DNA of 64,000 bases from Undaria pinnatifida (GCA_012845835.1 JABAKD010000005.1:3829655-3893654); one strand, 5' to 3'; positions 22,322 through 32,374 are shown, counted from the stretch's first letter. Numbers and translations are program-made. The notes: generated by a model from the letters alone, not told the origin.

Positions 22322-22806
22322 CCCTAACCCTGGCCCTGACCCATAGAAACCCAACCAACCAATGCAGGGAAAATCCCGTTCGTTCCATGCACATTCTGCC
22401 TCAATCATTTTTTGACAATTTAACAAAGTGCTAACCTCTACTGGAGGTGTGGAAATTAGCCACACCTAGGGTTGGGACCATGGCGTCTCCTCCTCCTTTG
22501 ACCGCGCAATAAAAAAACACGAAAGCATGTGCCTGGAGGGGGTAGAAGGGAAGACACCTGTGACCACGGTCTTGCCCAGAAGGTCGTTGAGGCACAAAAC
22601 CTCTTACGGGTTGAGCTGAAGTGTTAAAATTGATTGTTTGACAAAAAAAACTCTACCGAGGTGTGGAAACTGACCGCACCTGTTGGGACCACGGCGTGTC
22701 TTCCTGCCCGCGCCTTCCCTCGCTAAGCTTGCCCGCACCGTTATCGCTGCCCTTGCCGCACCCCCCCCCCCAAACTGCCCTCCCCAACTATCCGTTCTGA
22801 CCGCAG

Positions 22807-22911
22807 TCTCGGGCTCAGGCGGACGGTGCCGCAAAGCAAAAGCAGCTTGGGAGTATCCGGCGCAGAAAATCCAACATCGGGCAGCAACCAGCAGACCTCA
22901 AGCCGCTCAAG
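22807..22911 (+). CDS. Exon 3 of the GAF-domain gene
   Basis: The acceptor ccgttctgaccgcag is preceded by a long C-rich tract and the donor CTCAAG|gtgggt follows. The 105-nt exon is phase 0 at both ends and reads SRAQADGAAKQKQLGSIRRR, then KSNIGQQPADLKPLK. It is basic, with RRRKS as another basophilic-kinase consensus. No domain is seen. An older copy lies 1.15 kb upstream. About 125 bp downstream begins a 5-bp satellite in the intron. Confidence 0.6.
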
Positions 22912-23035
22912 GTGGGTGGGACATATATCTATATGTATTCGCAAGGAATGTATTTCCGAACACTGATAGTTCCGTTCTATCACTGTCCTCACGGAGTCCA
23001 CCCAAGAAAAGAGCAAAAATCAAAGAAAGCGAAGC

Positions 23036-23290
23036 AAAGCAGATTAGAGCAAAGCAAAGCAAAGCAAAGCAGATCAGAGGCAAAGCAAACCAAAGCAAAC
23101 CAAAGCAAACCAAAGCAAACCTAACCTAACCTAACCTAACCTAACCTAACCTAACCTAACCTAACCTAACCTAACCTAACCAAACCAAACCTAACCAAAC
23201 CAAACCAAACCAAACCAAACCAAACCAAACCAAACCGAACCAAACCATACCCAAATCACACCAGACCAAACCAGACCAAACCAGACCAAA
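23036..23290. repeat. Pentanucleotide array: GCAAA to CCTAA to CCAAA
   Basis: Three contiguous blocks keep a 5-bp period while the unit changes: caaag/caaac (23040-23118), cctaa (23119-23180), then ccaaa (23181-23285). The CCTAA block equals the insect-type telomere repeat, but its position in a graded array argues against a telomeric origin. Confidence 0.9.
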
Positions 23291-23329
23291 CCGTCTCCAA
23301 TTCGTATTGAGTCGGTTCCGTTTCCGTTT

Positions 23330-23400
23330 TTGTTTGCGAAAAATACCTCAAACACGTCAGCTGTGATTTTCGCCGTTTGAGTGGTCAATGCTCAGCGTAC
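23330..23400 (-). repeat. Y repeat fragment
   Basis: Minus strand: CTGAGCATTGACCACTCAAA, then AATCACAGCTGACGTGTTTG. It keeps the MSID...-like start but with CTG in place of ATG. Confidence 0.45.
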
Positions 23401-23717
23401 TATGTATGCCCTTCCCGTTTCACTTCAAATTGTTGTCCCCTTCCCTTCAACCCCGTCATTACTTCCTCAGTCCCTCGATTTCGAGAACAAACGAAAACAC
23501 GTCCTCGTAAACCGATCCAATCTCGTTTCCTTCGCCGTGCTCGCTAAAGTCGCAGTGAATCATCACCGAGTTTGACTCTAGTGCCTCTTTGTTTCAGCTG
23601 TTTCGTTTCATCTGTTCCGTTTACAACGTACTTTCTATATTTTCTTCCCTTCACTTTCCTTCCCTTCCCTTCCCTTCCCTTCCTTTCCGTTCCCCTTCTC
23701 CCGCCGTCGATTACTAG

Positions 23718-23789
23718 CCCATCGATTTCGAGTACGAGCCTACCTTGGAGGACGGCAACTTATCACAAGGAGGAAGTTATGACAGTTCT
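23718..23789 (+). CDS. Exon 4 of the GAF-domain gene
   Basis: A strong pyrimidine tract (ccttcccttcc repeated) and cgattactag precede the exon; the donor TCT|gtgagt is canonical. The 72 nt read in phase 0 as PIDFEYEPTLEDGNLSQGG then SYDSS. It is acidic and Ser-rich, with no domain, in contrast to the basic exons before it. Intron 4 is 3.5 kb and full of R6, R1 and R2 elements. Confidence 0.6.
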
Positions 23790-23814
23790 GTGAGTACTCC
23801 CCCCGCCCCCAACG

Positions 23815-23985
23815 GCTGCCCACTCTTCATGCCACTCGGCGAAAACCACAAGGCGCGAAGCGCTTGGTGCGCGGCGATGTTTGCCTGGTCGGTGAAAACT
23901 CGAGGTGCTCCGTCCCGGCACTGTAACGATACGAAGGTCTTTGGTCTTTAGCCTACGAGTTTGCGGTAAATGAGTACCCCCCCCT
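23815..23985 (+). repeat. X repeat fragment ending in poly-C
   Basis: cttcatgccactcggcgaaa, gcgaagcgcttggtgcg and gtgctccgtcccggc are X blocks. It ends at gagtacccccccc. Confidence 0.65.
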
Positions 23986-24441
23986 CCCCTTCCCCCCGGG
24001 CCGCTGTTAAGCAGCCATATTTTAGTTTTTTCCGGAGCTAAGTGCGATAGTTTTTTCTCCGAGAGAGGGAAACCGTGTGCAGCATAATTTTTTACGTTTT
24101 TTTTTCCTGCGGCGTCTTACTGAGGAGGCTATATACCCCACACGAAAACTGCTTTGATGAAAAAATGGCGCAGCTCAGTAGACTGGTTTCTACCGACTGT
24201 AGGCCTAGAAATCGGCAAAGGGAAGCTGTCGTTCCGTCTCGTGTGCTCTGCTGTACTCGCCCGGGCTATCCATGCACGTGAGACGCCTGAAGCCTCGAGA
24301 GCGAGTGATCATCACTCCCCCCCGTGCATCCGATCCTAAACGGCCAACCGTCGGTAGGATCCCCCCCCCAGTATCGTATTCATTGGTATTTTAATTCATC
24401 AGTTTTGAAACAAAATTGACATTTCGAAAAAGCATGTTGCT

Positions 24442-24695
24442 GAGTCATCCCACGGTAGGGTTGCGGGCGAAAGTCCCCGAGCTCCTCACATGAGGTAGGA
24501 ACTCAATATCTCACCCGAAAAATGCTTTCGAAGGCATTCGGTCGCACAACCCGACCAAGCTTCTACGCGTTAGCCCAGAAAAAAAAAAACGTACTCGTGA
24601 AATTACCTCATTGACCGGCAGTTCCCCACACGAGGAACTCCATCGCCCGGGGACGCTTTGGCCCAAACAATGCAACCCCTACCGTGGGATGACTC
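24442..24695 (+). mobile_element. R6 element
   Basis: gagtcatcccacggtagggt and aacccctaccgtgggatgactc are near-perfect terminal inverted repeats of about 20 bp. This is the cleanest R6 copy. Confidence 0.85.
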
Positions 24696-24817
24696 TGCTT
24701 CCCGAGAGAAAGCGTGTGCAGTCACACGCGAAGGTAAAGGTAAAAGACGTCTACCGTTTTTTTTTCTGTGGCTTCTCACTGAGGGTTCTTACCTCCACCC
24801 GAAAAAACGATTTTGGG

Positions 24818-25420
24818 GAGTCATCCCACGCTAGGTGGCGCAGCAGATTCTAAGGATTTTCTGAGCTCCTACCATGAGGATATCTGTCAATATCAACATC
24901 ATCACCCCAACGCGACTTCGAAGACGTTTGTTCCGAGCAAACCCGATCAACAGTCGCCCAAAACACGACTTCGAAGACGTTTGTTCCGCGCAAACCCGAC
25001 GAACAGTCGCCCGAAACATGACTTCAAAGCCGTTTGTTCCGCGCAAACCCGATCAACAGTCGCCCAAAACACGGCTTCGAAGACGTTTGTTCCGCGCAAA
25101 CCCGACGAACAGTCGCCCGAAACATGACTTCGAAGGCATTTGTTCCGCGCAAACCCGATCAACAGTCGCCCAAAACACGGCTTCGAAGACGTTTGTTTCG
25201 CGCAAACCCGACGAACAGTCGCCCGAAACATGACTTCGAAGACATTTGTTCCGCGCAAACTCAACCAGCAGTCAACCGAAACATGACTTCGAAGACATTG
25301 GTTCCGATCAAACCCGACCAACATCAGTTCTCCGCAGAAAGTCCTAAAACAGAAATATGAGCGAAACAAGTTGCGATGCTAATCGATAGTGCCACAATTT
25401 TGAAGCTCAACCCGGTCAGG
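24818..25420 (+). mobile_element. R6 element with an internal 53-bp array
   Basis: The left end gagtcatcccacgctaggtg is intact; the right end is lost. Inside, at 24918-25330, a 53-bp unit (ttcgaagacgtttgttccgc ... cagtcgcc) repeats about eight times. Confidence 0.75.
24918..25330. repeat. 53-bp tandem array, dimeric higher-order pattern
   Basis: Units alternate between gatcaacagtcgcccaaaac and gacgaacagtcgcccgaaac, so the true repeat is a 106-bp dimer in the middle of the array. Long open frames on both strands are by-products, because 53 is not a multiple of 3 and all frames are sampled. Confidence 0.8.
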
Positions 25421-25774
25421 AACGTTTGCCCCCCCCCCCCAAAAAGCGGGTGTTCTATGTATGATACATTATTGTGTTTTATCATAGTGGACGAAACTAG
25501 TCCTAACCCTAACCCTGGCCCTAGCCCATACGAGATATACCGATGAAGACCCCCTAGTGACGTCAACTGGAGTGAAATGGTTGAAAATACACAAATAATG
25601 TGTATCTGTGCAAAAAAGCGCAAGCCCTTACCCTATACTAACCGAAAGTTGCCACCACCTTAAGGAGCTCGAAACCGGCCAGGAACGCTCTGCGCGAAAC
25701 AGTGCAGCTAATGCAACCGACCTGAAACTTTTGGCGCGAACAGTACAGACCCTCTACCGCGCAGAGGCGAAAAA

Positions 25775-26039
25775 GACGCGTGCTACGATAGAGGTGCACC
25801 ACTTTGTTTTTTCTGAGGTCCCCCTCACTCTGGGAGGTTAAGACACCTTTCCCAAAAACACCGTTTTTTTGGAGAAAAAGTAAAACTGCACTACCGGATC
25901 AAAAATCTTATGGCCTCCTTAAGCACACAACAACAATCACGCCATAAAATCGCCTGTTTCCGACGATTTTGGGTCAAGGAGCCCCCGTCAGTCAGAAACT
26001 ATTAACGCCAAAAAACGGTATACCTCTAGCGTAGCACGT
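25775..26039 (+). mobile_element. R1 element
   Basis: gacgcgtgctacgatagagg to cctctagcgtagcacgtg; directly followed by another R1 copy in the same orientation. Confidence 0.8.
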
Positions 26040-26040
26040 G

Positions 26041-26328
26041 AAGCGTGCTGCGATAAGAGGTACACCCCTTTGTTTTCTTTCAGGTTCCTCAATTTGGGAG
26101 CTTGAGACAACCCTCTCCCCAAAAACTGACTTGGAGTAAAAAATAAAAACTGCTACAAGCACCGGACGAAAAAAATTCCCATGGGGCCAAGATACACCAA
26201 CGAAAATCATGCAAGAAAAATGGCCTATTATTTTTTTTTTCCGACGATAGTATTAATAGGTTAAGGAGCCCCGTCATTCAGAAACCATTTTCGCCAAAAA
26301 AAGGTATACCTCTATCGTACCATGCGTC
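26041..26328 (+). mobile_element. R1 element, head-to-tail with the previous one
   Basis: aagcgtgctgcgataagagg to cctctatcgtaccatgcgtc. It carries a short gatagtattaatag tract in place of gattttggg. Confidence 0.8.
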
Positions 26329-26683
26329 AGAAGCCGTGTAGAACCGCACCATTTGTCTTACTGAGGGCCCGCACTTGAGGAGGTTTGTACCCTACGCGAA
26401 AACTGATTTGGAGAGCAAAAACAAAAGTGATATCGTACCCCCCCCCCCCCCCCCCTTCCGATGAACGATCTCATGACGCAAAAATATCGCCAAAAAAATA
26501 AGGATTATCTCGAAATTTCCGACGACTTTGGGTTATGAGGAGGGTTCCCCTTCCCCGTCATTTCCAAAAACGTGAACGCTCTCATGGGTCTAGGTAAGGT
26601 ATACGAGGCAACCATATTGCCCCCCCCCAAAAAAGAAAAACTTGATAGTAAAAATTTCCGACGATTTTGGGGTGGTATAACCT

Positions 26684-26945
26684 CTGACTGATTCTTACTA
26701 CGATAGCCCCCCCCCCCCCCGAACCAGCGATTTTCTTTTAACGAACGCTGCATGGCTGCTCGAGACGAGGAAATATGCCACGAAGAAAGTATCTTCATGT
26801 ATTTCCTTGGTTCGCAAAGGATTGTATCGAATGATGACATCGGGGTTGAAAGGGGCACAGCGTATCTCGGGAGACACCACCGGGAGCTGGTTTTCAAAAC
26901 CGGCGATTTTGTTGAAGAAAAGTTGGGGGGGCTAACGTAGTAAGA
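26684..26945 (+). mobile_element. R2 element
   Basis: gactgattcttactacgata with TAGCCCCCC opens it, aagttgggggggctaacgta with GTAAGACTC closes it. Preceded by a diverged R1-like segment at 26350-26670. Confidence 0.8.
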
Positions 26946-27290
26946 CTCCTCTCCCTATACAAATTCCACTTAGTTTTGCACCTAAAACGGGTCAAGGAGG
27001 GGGTTAAGGAGCGACGTCGTTCAGAAAACGTTGCAGAAAAGAAATTGCTGCCTCCATCGCCGCATGCGTCGGTCATTTTCCTTGCCGTAGGTGGTATGGA
27101 GTAGCTGTGGCAACTACGTGGGCTTAGTGAGACGGGATAATGTCTTTAGCAGCGATTTACAGTCACGGCAACCACGCCACCGCCAGCACCACCACCACCA
27201 CCACCACCACCACCGCCAACCCCGCCAACACCACACCGCCGCCGTCCGCAATGTTTTCGGCAGGGTGGGAAAGGGGGGTCGGGGCGGCAG

Positions 27291-27434
27291 TCGATGTCGA
27301 TCCACAACCCCGACCCGGCGAGGCAGGCCCGGATAGAAGCCGCCAAGGCGAAGCGTCAGCGGGCGATCGAGTACGGGAACAGCGCGCTGAAGGCTACGGT
27401 TCGCGAGGGAAATTTGAAGGATCTCAAGAAGCAG
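27291..27434 (+). CDS. Exon 5 of the GAF-domain gene
   Basis: The acceptor gggcggcag precedes TCGATGTCG; the donor AAGCAG|gtgcgc follows. The 144-nt exon is phase 0 at both ends: SMSIHNPDPARQARIEAAKA, KRQRAIEYGNSALKATVREG, NLKDLKKQ. It is charged and probably helical (heptad-like alanine and leucine spacing), so it may be a linker or coiled helix before the GAF domain. The acceptor lacks a good pyrimidine tract. An upstream (CAC)n run at 27190-27230 is in the intron. The first ATG here could be an alternative start. Confidence 0.6.
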
Positions 27435-27606
27435 GTGCGCGTGTACAAAACAGAACGACTGCTGTTTTGGCTGGATGCAAATTTTGTTTTTGGTCCCTTT
27501 TTGTGGTGCCACGCACTGGGAGCCGAATCGCGTAAGGGCGGGCCGGCTTGTCTAGGGTGTCCTTGGACAGAACTGCCGCTGGGTAGCGGTAGCTGGGGGG
27601 GCGAGG

Positions 27607-27610
27607 GCTT

Positions 27611-27647
<37 letters not shown>

Positions 27648-27730
27648 GGTTGTGGTTGTTGTTGTTGTTGTTGTTGTGGTTGTTGTTGTTGTTATTGTGG
27701 TTGTTGTTGTTGTTGCTGTTGTTGTTGCTT
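27607..27730. repeat. (GTT)n microsatellite
   Basis: About 120 bp of TTG/TTGTGG units. Open frames of poly-Cys, poly-Val and poly-Asn across it are artefacts. It abuts a LINE 3' end, where other LINE copies have poly-C. Confidence 0.9.
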
Positions 27731-27920
27731 GCCTTGGTCATTTGAACATCGACCGCGCATCTTTTTCAAGACAGAGCACCGTTCCTACTCCTTACAGAGA
27801 CACCCCCGACATTTTGGGCTTTCAACACGATCCTTAACTTTTATCTCCTTGCTGCTTCGTGTTGCCGGGGGGGGGGGGGGTGTACGAAATTAGCGCATCA
27901 TGGCCGTAGTCGTACGGGTG
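27724..27920 (-). mobile_element. LINE 3'-end fragment and X tail
   Basis: 27724-27845 matches the LINE end in reverse (ttgccttggtcatttgaaca ... gagcaccgttcctactcc). 27863-27920 is an X tail with its G run (poly-C on the minus strand). Confidence 0.6.
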
Positions 27921-28052
27921 GGGAGGGGAGGGGGGTATTAGATTGGTGCTCACAAGCCTCGCGAACAACTGCCGCATTCCACTGATGAAGCACCCTTGAC
28001 CACAACAGCTATACCCCCCCCCCCCCCCCCCCCCTTCCCCCTCCGCCCTCTC

Positions 28053-28228
28053 GCGCTGGGTGGTGCGCCAGAATTTTCTGAGCTCCTAGCGTTGAGGAGC
28101 TCAATATCTCGCCCGGAACACGATTTCGAAGGCATTCGTTCGCGCAAGCCCGACCAACCCTGCCATGATCTAGTCCCGAAACAAATTCTGCTCGTAAAAC
28201 TATCATGCTAGCCTATAGTTCACACACT
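28053..28228 (+). mobile_element. R6 fragment, cut by R1
   Basis: ctgagctcctagcgttgagg and gcattcgttcgcgcaagccc are R6 interior. The copy stops at the left terminus of the R1 element at 28229. Confidence 0.65.
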
Positions 28229-28496
28229 GACGCGTGCTTACGATGATAGAGGCGAACCACTTTTTTTTTTTTCTGAGGTTCCTTAATTCGGGGGAGCTTC
28301 AAGACGCTTTTTCTTTTTGGAGCAAAGCACAACTGCTACCTGATGAAAACAAAAATCCCATGGCCTAGGTACGCAACGAGAATCACTAAAAAAAAAGAAA
28401 AACAAATGGCCCATTCTTTTTTTTTCTCCGACGAGTTTGGGTCAAAGAGCTCCGTCATGCAGAAAACATTTACGCCAAAAAAAGGTATACCTCTAC
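28229..28496 (+). mobile_element. R1 element, right end lost
   Basis: gacgcgtgcttacgatgata opens it. The sequence stays R1-like to aaaaaaaggtatacctctac and then diverges. Confidence 0.75.
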
Positions 28497-28718
28497 CGGT
28501 CCGAAACCTTTGCCCCCCCCCAAAAAAATATTCCAACCCTTGCCCCGGGATGACTCACTAGCAGAACCTTATTGATATTGGGGTCCTTGGTCAAAACCGC
28601 TGACATAGTACGCCTCCGCCTTCTTCCGTCGCCGTCCGGGCTTACGCCGTGTTTGGCCTCTTCCCTTCCCTGCCCACCCACCCACTCATCCACCCACCCA
28701 CCCAGCCCGTCCCACCAG

Positions 28719-28814
28719 GCGGCCTCCCGCCCCGTCCTGAAACAACGGAATATTAGTCCGTCGCTTCGTCCCTCGTATACAGCCCCCCTCGAAGATGGAT
28801 TTATTTTTTCTATT
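28719..28814 (+). CDS. Exon 6 of the GAF-domain gene
   Basis: A very strong C-rich tract leads to cgtcccaccag, and the donor TCTATT|gtaagt is ideal. The 96-nt exon reads in phase 0 AASRPVLKQRNISPSLRPSY then TAPLEDGFIFSI. The last eight residues continue into exon 7 (ILADFVSTIG) as the first helix of the GAF fold. An alternative acceptor 15 nt upstream (cacccacccag) would add five residues in the same frame. A short repeat follows the donor (taatagtaccagtgtgag, repeated near 28928). Confidence 0.65.
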
Positions 28815-28862
28815 GTAAGTCCTCGAGTCATTAATAGTACCAGTGTGAGCTAATGAATGGTT

Positions 28863-28912
28863 TCGCCCCCCCCCCCTCCCCCCCTCCCCCCTCCCTCTTT
28901 TTTTTTTTTTTA
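28863..28912. repeat. Poly-C/poly-T tract in intron 6
   Basis: C-rich then T-rich low-complexity run between two copies of a taatagtgccagtgtgag motif. Confidence 0.8.
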
Positions 28913-29030
28913 TTCCCTGAGTTGTTAATAGTGCCAGTGTGAGTTAAGGAATGGTTTCAACCCCTTGGACTTGTACTCTTTCTTTCGTTTGGATAAAAAA
29001 AATACACACACATTGTTTTTTTTTTGGCAG

Positions 29031-29102
29031 ATTTTGGCGGACTTCGTGAGCACGATCGGGTGCGACCGAGCGACCCTCATGTTTGTGGACACGCCTAACC
29101 AG
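29031..29102 (+). CDS. Exon 7: start of the GAF domain
   Basis: The T-rich acceptor tttttttttggcag and the donor AACCAG|gtgggt bound a 72-nt phase-0 exon reading ILADFVSTIGCDRATLMFVD then TPNQ. This fits the start of GAF domains: an amphipathic helix, then (A/C)DRA(S/T)LFLVD as the first beta strand. GAF domains bind small ligands, often cyclic nucleotides, and regulate attached enzymes such as phosphodiesterases and adenylate cyclases. The splice sites are both strong. Confidence 0.85.
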
Positions 29103-29139
29103 GTGGGTGAGGGCAAAAAGGGTTTCCAATCGTCCGGGG

Positions 29140-29345
29140 GGAGGGGGTGAAGGAAGAGGGGGATGAGGGGGGGAAGGGGAGGAGGGGGAGCGGAGAGGGG
29201 GGAGAAAAGAGAGAGGAGGGGGGCAAGGCGACGGGGGAGGGAAAAGGTGGAGGAGGGAGGAGGGGGGATGCGTAAGGCGGGGGGGGGGGGGGTGGAGGGG
29301 GGCAGGGGGGTAGAGGAGGAAGAGGAGGAGGGAGGGTGGAAGGGG
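29140..29345. repeat. Purine-rich (GGA/GGGGA) tract in intron 7
   Basis: About 200 bp of almost pure purine on the plus strand. Such tracts can form triplex or G-rich secondary structure. Proline-rich open frames on the other strand are artefacts. Confidence 0.85.
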
Positions 29346-29990
29346 CCCCTGTGTTGCTTCGCACACAAGAAGTATTTTTTGTAGCTGGATCTACGATGGA
29401 AACCACACGTGGAATCACCTCTACCTCGTTTTTTTGTTGTGCCAGATTTCACTATTCTGCCCTAACTCCAGCCTCACCCACTTAATCAAAAAGTGCACCA
29501 CCCTGCGATGGACCTTTTGATTCTCTCACTTCAGAGTGGCAAAAAAAGTGGCAGCAGTTTGCGTGCCCGCTAAGGACCGTGGCAAGTGTCGCCGAAGTTA
29601 CAAAGTGTGGTTCCAGGTCGTTGGATTTTCTCTTTCTCATGCTGGTGGCCAAGTCATTTTTACTGGTGTAGCTCTATAAGCACTCCCCGTGTCGTCGGAC
29701 GTACGAGTATTTTTTTTCTCATACGGTTAGTTGTTTTGTGATCTAGCGCTACCACACTACAACGCAGTGGTTTTCGTCCAATAGGTATTTGTATTTTGAA
29801 GGCGCACACGTCTTAAGCCGATTGCAGCGTCGGTGACAAAAACAAAAAAGACCACCCCCACCCTGCAATAGCTTCCTTGCCTGTATACACGAGCATACGG
29901 CGAATCTTACGCGGTAACAAACAAGGATCCCACCCCCCCTTCCCTCCCACTCCACTCCCTATCCGCCCTGTTGACGCCCGCTTATTTTAG

Positions 29991-30122
29991 GAACTGTTTT
30001 TCTTTGACGGAAACACGAGAATTTCGTTCCCGCTTCGGAAAGGAATAGCCGGACATTGCGCGGCGACTGGCGTCGGCTTGATCGTTAACGATCCCTACTC
30101 GAATGAACACTTCAACGCCCAG
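29991..30122 (+). CDS. Exon 8: core of the GAF domain
   Basis: Acceptor cgcttattttag, donor GCCCAG|gtgaga; 132 nt, phase 0. It reads ELFFFDGNTRISFPLRKGIA, GHCAATGVGLIVNDPYSNEH, FNAQ. This is classic GAF core: I-x-F-P-L-x-x-G-I-A-G-x-(V/C)-A-x-T-G-x-x-x-x-(I/V)-x-D-x-Y-x-(D/N)-x-x-F-N. In phosphodiesterase GAFs this segment forms the strand and helix around the ligand pocket. This exon is the strongest single piece of evidence for the gene. Confidence 0.9.
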
Positions 30123-30480
30123 GTGAGAAAGGGCGCCACGTGGGCGAATTCTACGCTAGAGACACATAACCACACTTTTTTCCCGACGCTTCCCCTCGAA
30201 GTGCCAAAGTTGTAACCTTTTTGGGAGTTGATTATATCTTGATTTTATTATAGCGACCACAGAAAAACGACGATTGCGACGTTTTTCGAAGAGTATACGA
30301 GTAGTAGCGCGAGCGCGCGCGCAAGCTGTACGAGTAGGACCATGCTCCCTGCACCCGTCCCGTACGAGTCAGTCTTTGCGTTGTTGTCGCCGTTCCGACG
30401 CGAGTTTTTTCCATCGCCATCCAGCAGCGGCTGATGCCGTAATCGTCAATTTTTCCCTCTGAGGGTCTCGGAGGGTTTAT

Positions 30481-30797
30481 TAGCCCCTTCACGACTGAAA
30501 GCGAGTTATAACCCCTTCACGGCTTAAACCCCGTTCACGACTGGAAGGGGTTATAACCCCATTCACGGCTGAAAGCGAGTTATAACCCCTTCACGGCTTA
30601 AACCCCATTCACGACTGGAAGGGGTTATAACCCCATTCACGACTGAAAGCGAGTTATAACCCCTTCACGGCTTAAACCCCATCCACGACTGGAAGGGGTT
30701 ATAACCTCATTCACGACTGGAGAGCCCCCTTTTTTGTGGGACAATTTACGTGGAATTAGTATAGGGACAGATTTTGGGGCTCTAAAGGGGTTAAGCC
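30481..30797 (+). mobile_element. R3 element with tandemly expanded left arm
   Basis: Units cccttcacgactgaaagcga with gttataa and ccgttcacgactggaagggg with ttataa alternate at least three times (30485-30715) before the normal R3 body (ggacaatttacgtggaatta ... gggctctaaaggggttaag). Confidence 0.75.
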
Positions 30798-31065
30798 GAT
30801 AGCACATGCATGCTACGGTAAAGGCACTCCTCCTGACTTGAAGATCTCACGGGTCCCCAAAAAATTGTTCTCGAGCAAAACGGAAGGCAAGAGCTACCCG
30901 ATGACCCAAGCCCATGGCCTATAGGTAGACAACGCAAAACGTGCGGAAAAAAAACCAAAAAAATCAGACGATTGCGGGTAAAGGTGGGCCGGCTACCTGT
31001 CATGCTCGCGAAACAGTTTTGACCAAAAAGGGCTGCATCGCTACTACGAATCGTAGCACGAGTTT
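30797..31065 (+). mobile_element. Diverged R1 element
   Basis: tgcatgctacggtaaaggca to tacgaatcgtagcacgagt with recognisable inner motifs (cccatggcctataggtag, gacgattgcgggtaaagg). Confidence 0.65.
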
Positions 31066-31089
31066 GATAGCTGCAACTGGCGACACATT

Positions 31090-31422
31090 CTCTACGTCAT
31101 AGAGGTGCAGCATTTTTTTTTCGTTGTGTCACGTGAGGACAGGAGGTTTTATGATCGAGACTCCTCCAAGAAAACCGAATTGGAGAAGAAAAGTAGAACT
31201 TGCGACCGGATTGAAAGATATTCATGGCCTAGGCAGACAACGAAAATCGTGCAGAAAAGGACCAAAATTCCGACGATTTCGGGCTAAGGTCTCTCCCTAT
31301 ACTAACTTCAAGTAATTTTTTCCCCAGAAGGGTTTCCGGTTGTGAAGGCGTTAAGGAGCCCCCCGTCATTCAGAAACCGCTTTACGCCAAAAAAAGGTAT
31401 ACCTCTATTGCAGCCCGCGTCA
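31090..31422 (+). mobile_element. R1 element carrying an R3 insertion
   Basis: tacgtcatagaggtgcagca opens it and cctctattgcagcccgcgtc closes it. R3 (31289-31354) lies at the site that is GGTTAAGG in intact R1. Confidence 0.75.
31289..31354 (-). mobile_element. R3 element (truncated left end) in R1
   Basis: tctccctatactaacttcaa to ggttgtgaaggcgttaagg. Its orientation relative to the host R1 is opposite to the copies at 31776, 38641 and 49876. Confidence 0.65.
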
Positions 31423-31703
31423 GGGGTGCGGCAGTTGACCATGGACGTAGGGTATGTGGCAGGGAGCTGAGGCAGTGTGCGACGCTCCAGCACGGAGCAT
31501 CACCTTTCCATTTTTCTGCCTGCTTTCGCGCATCCCTTCTATAATCTTCGCACTTTTTCTTTCTTTTACTACTCCCTCCCTGGACGTAACTCAGATCCGG
31601 GGTCACCAAGCAGGCTCTTCTCTCCCCCCCCCCCTCCCCACTACTGCACGCGCCTTCATTTTTTTATCGCCTGTGTTCCCGACCGACTACGAGAGCCTTG
31701 ACA

Positions 31704-32132
31704 GACGCGTGCTATGATAAGAGGTAGCAGTTTTTCGGTATTTTGTTTTTTTTTAAGTGACGGGCATGGGCTCCTTAACCCCTTTAGAGCCCCCGAACCC
31801 CTCCCTATACTAAAGCCAAGTAAATTTGTCCCCAAAAACGGGTTTCCAGTTGTAAAGGCGTTAACCCGTCTTAACCCTCCTTAACCCAAAATCGTCGGAA
31901 CGAATTCCATTCTTGTTTTCCAATACGCCTTTTTTATTGTATGCCTGTAGGCCGTATCGTACATATGTGGTTTTGTTTCATCGGGTTGAACTTTCAGGTC
32001 TACTTGAAAAAAAAAAAAAGTTTTTTTGGGTAGATGTATACTGTTAACAGTATAGAACTCCTCATCAGGTCAGAGAACTCAGAAAAAGAAAAAAACCATG
32101 GTTGGTGCGCACACCTACCGTTAGCATGTGTC
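31704..32132 (-). mobile_element. R1 element carrying an R3 insertion
   Basis: gacgcgtgctatgataagag to acctaccgttagcatgtgtc. R3 at 31776-31864 interrupts GGCTCCTTAACCC; the extra gtcttaaccctccttaaccc next to it also occurs at 38.7 kb. Confidence 0.75.
31776..31864 (-). mobile_element. R3 element nested in R1
   Basis: Perfect TTAA on both sides: cttaacccctttagagcccc ... ttccagttgtaaaggcgttaa. Confidence 0.8.
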
Positions 32133-32374
32133 GACATGGCGTATTGTTACCGTTCATGAGAGAACTGACAACAATATGTCATCTCTACGGCATGGCTCTT
32201 GTCGATAGCTTCCTCGTCCGCGTAGAGCACTCCACCACACCGACCCATCCCCCCGTTTGGCTGCCACGCCCCTATTTCGCCGACACAACACCAACGCGTC
32301 TGACACCCAACGTATTGTACGTCATTCCTGCCCCCGCTTTCTCCTGCTGCTTTCTGTGCTTTCCCGTGCGACAG

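Noticed and set aside
23119..23180. Interstitial telomere (CCTAA)n
   Set aside because: The block grades into CAAAC and CCAAA units with the same 5-bp period, so it is a variant of the local pentamer array rather than a telomere relic.
24918..25330. CRISPR array
   Set aside because: Units are contiguous with no unique spacers, sit inside a eukaryotic transposon, and no Cas gene is present. The same applies to the arrays at 7.9, 36.1 and 38.0 kb.
24813..25369. Overlapping repetitive ORFs that could suggest a repeat protein
   Set aside because: The 53-bp unit shifts frame each copy, giving similar peptides in all frames. It is satellite, not a protein repeat.
27294..27893. 199-residue ORF continuing past exon 5 through poly-Cys
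   Set aside because: Only the first 48 codons make sense; the rest is intron read-through across a GTT microsatellite after a good donor at 27434.
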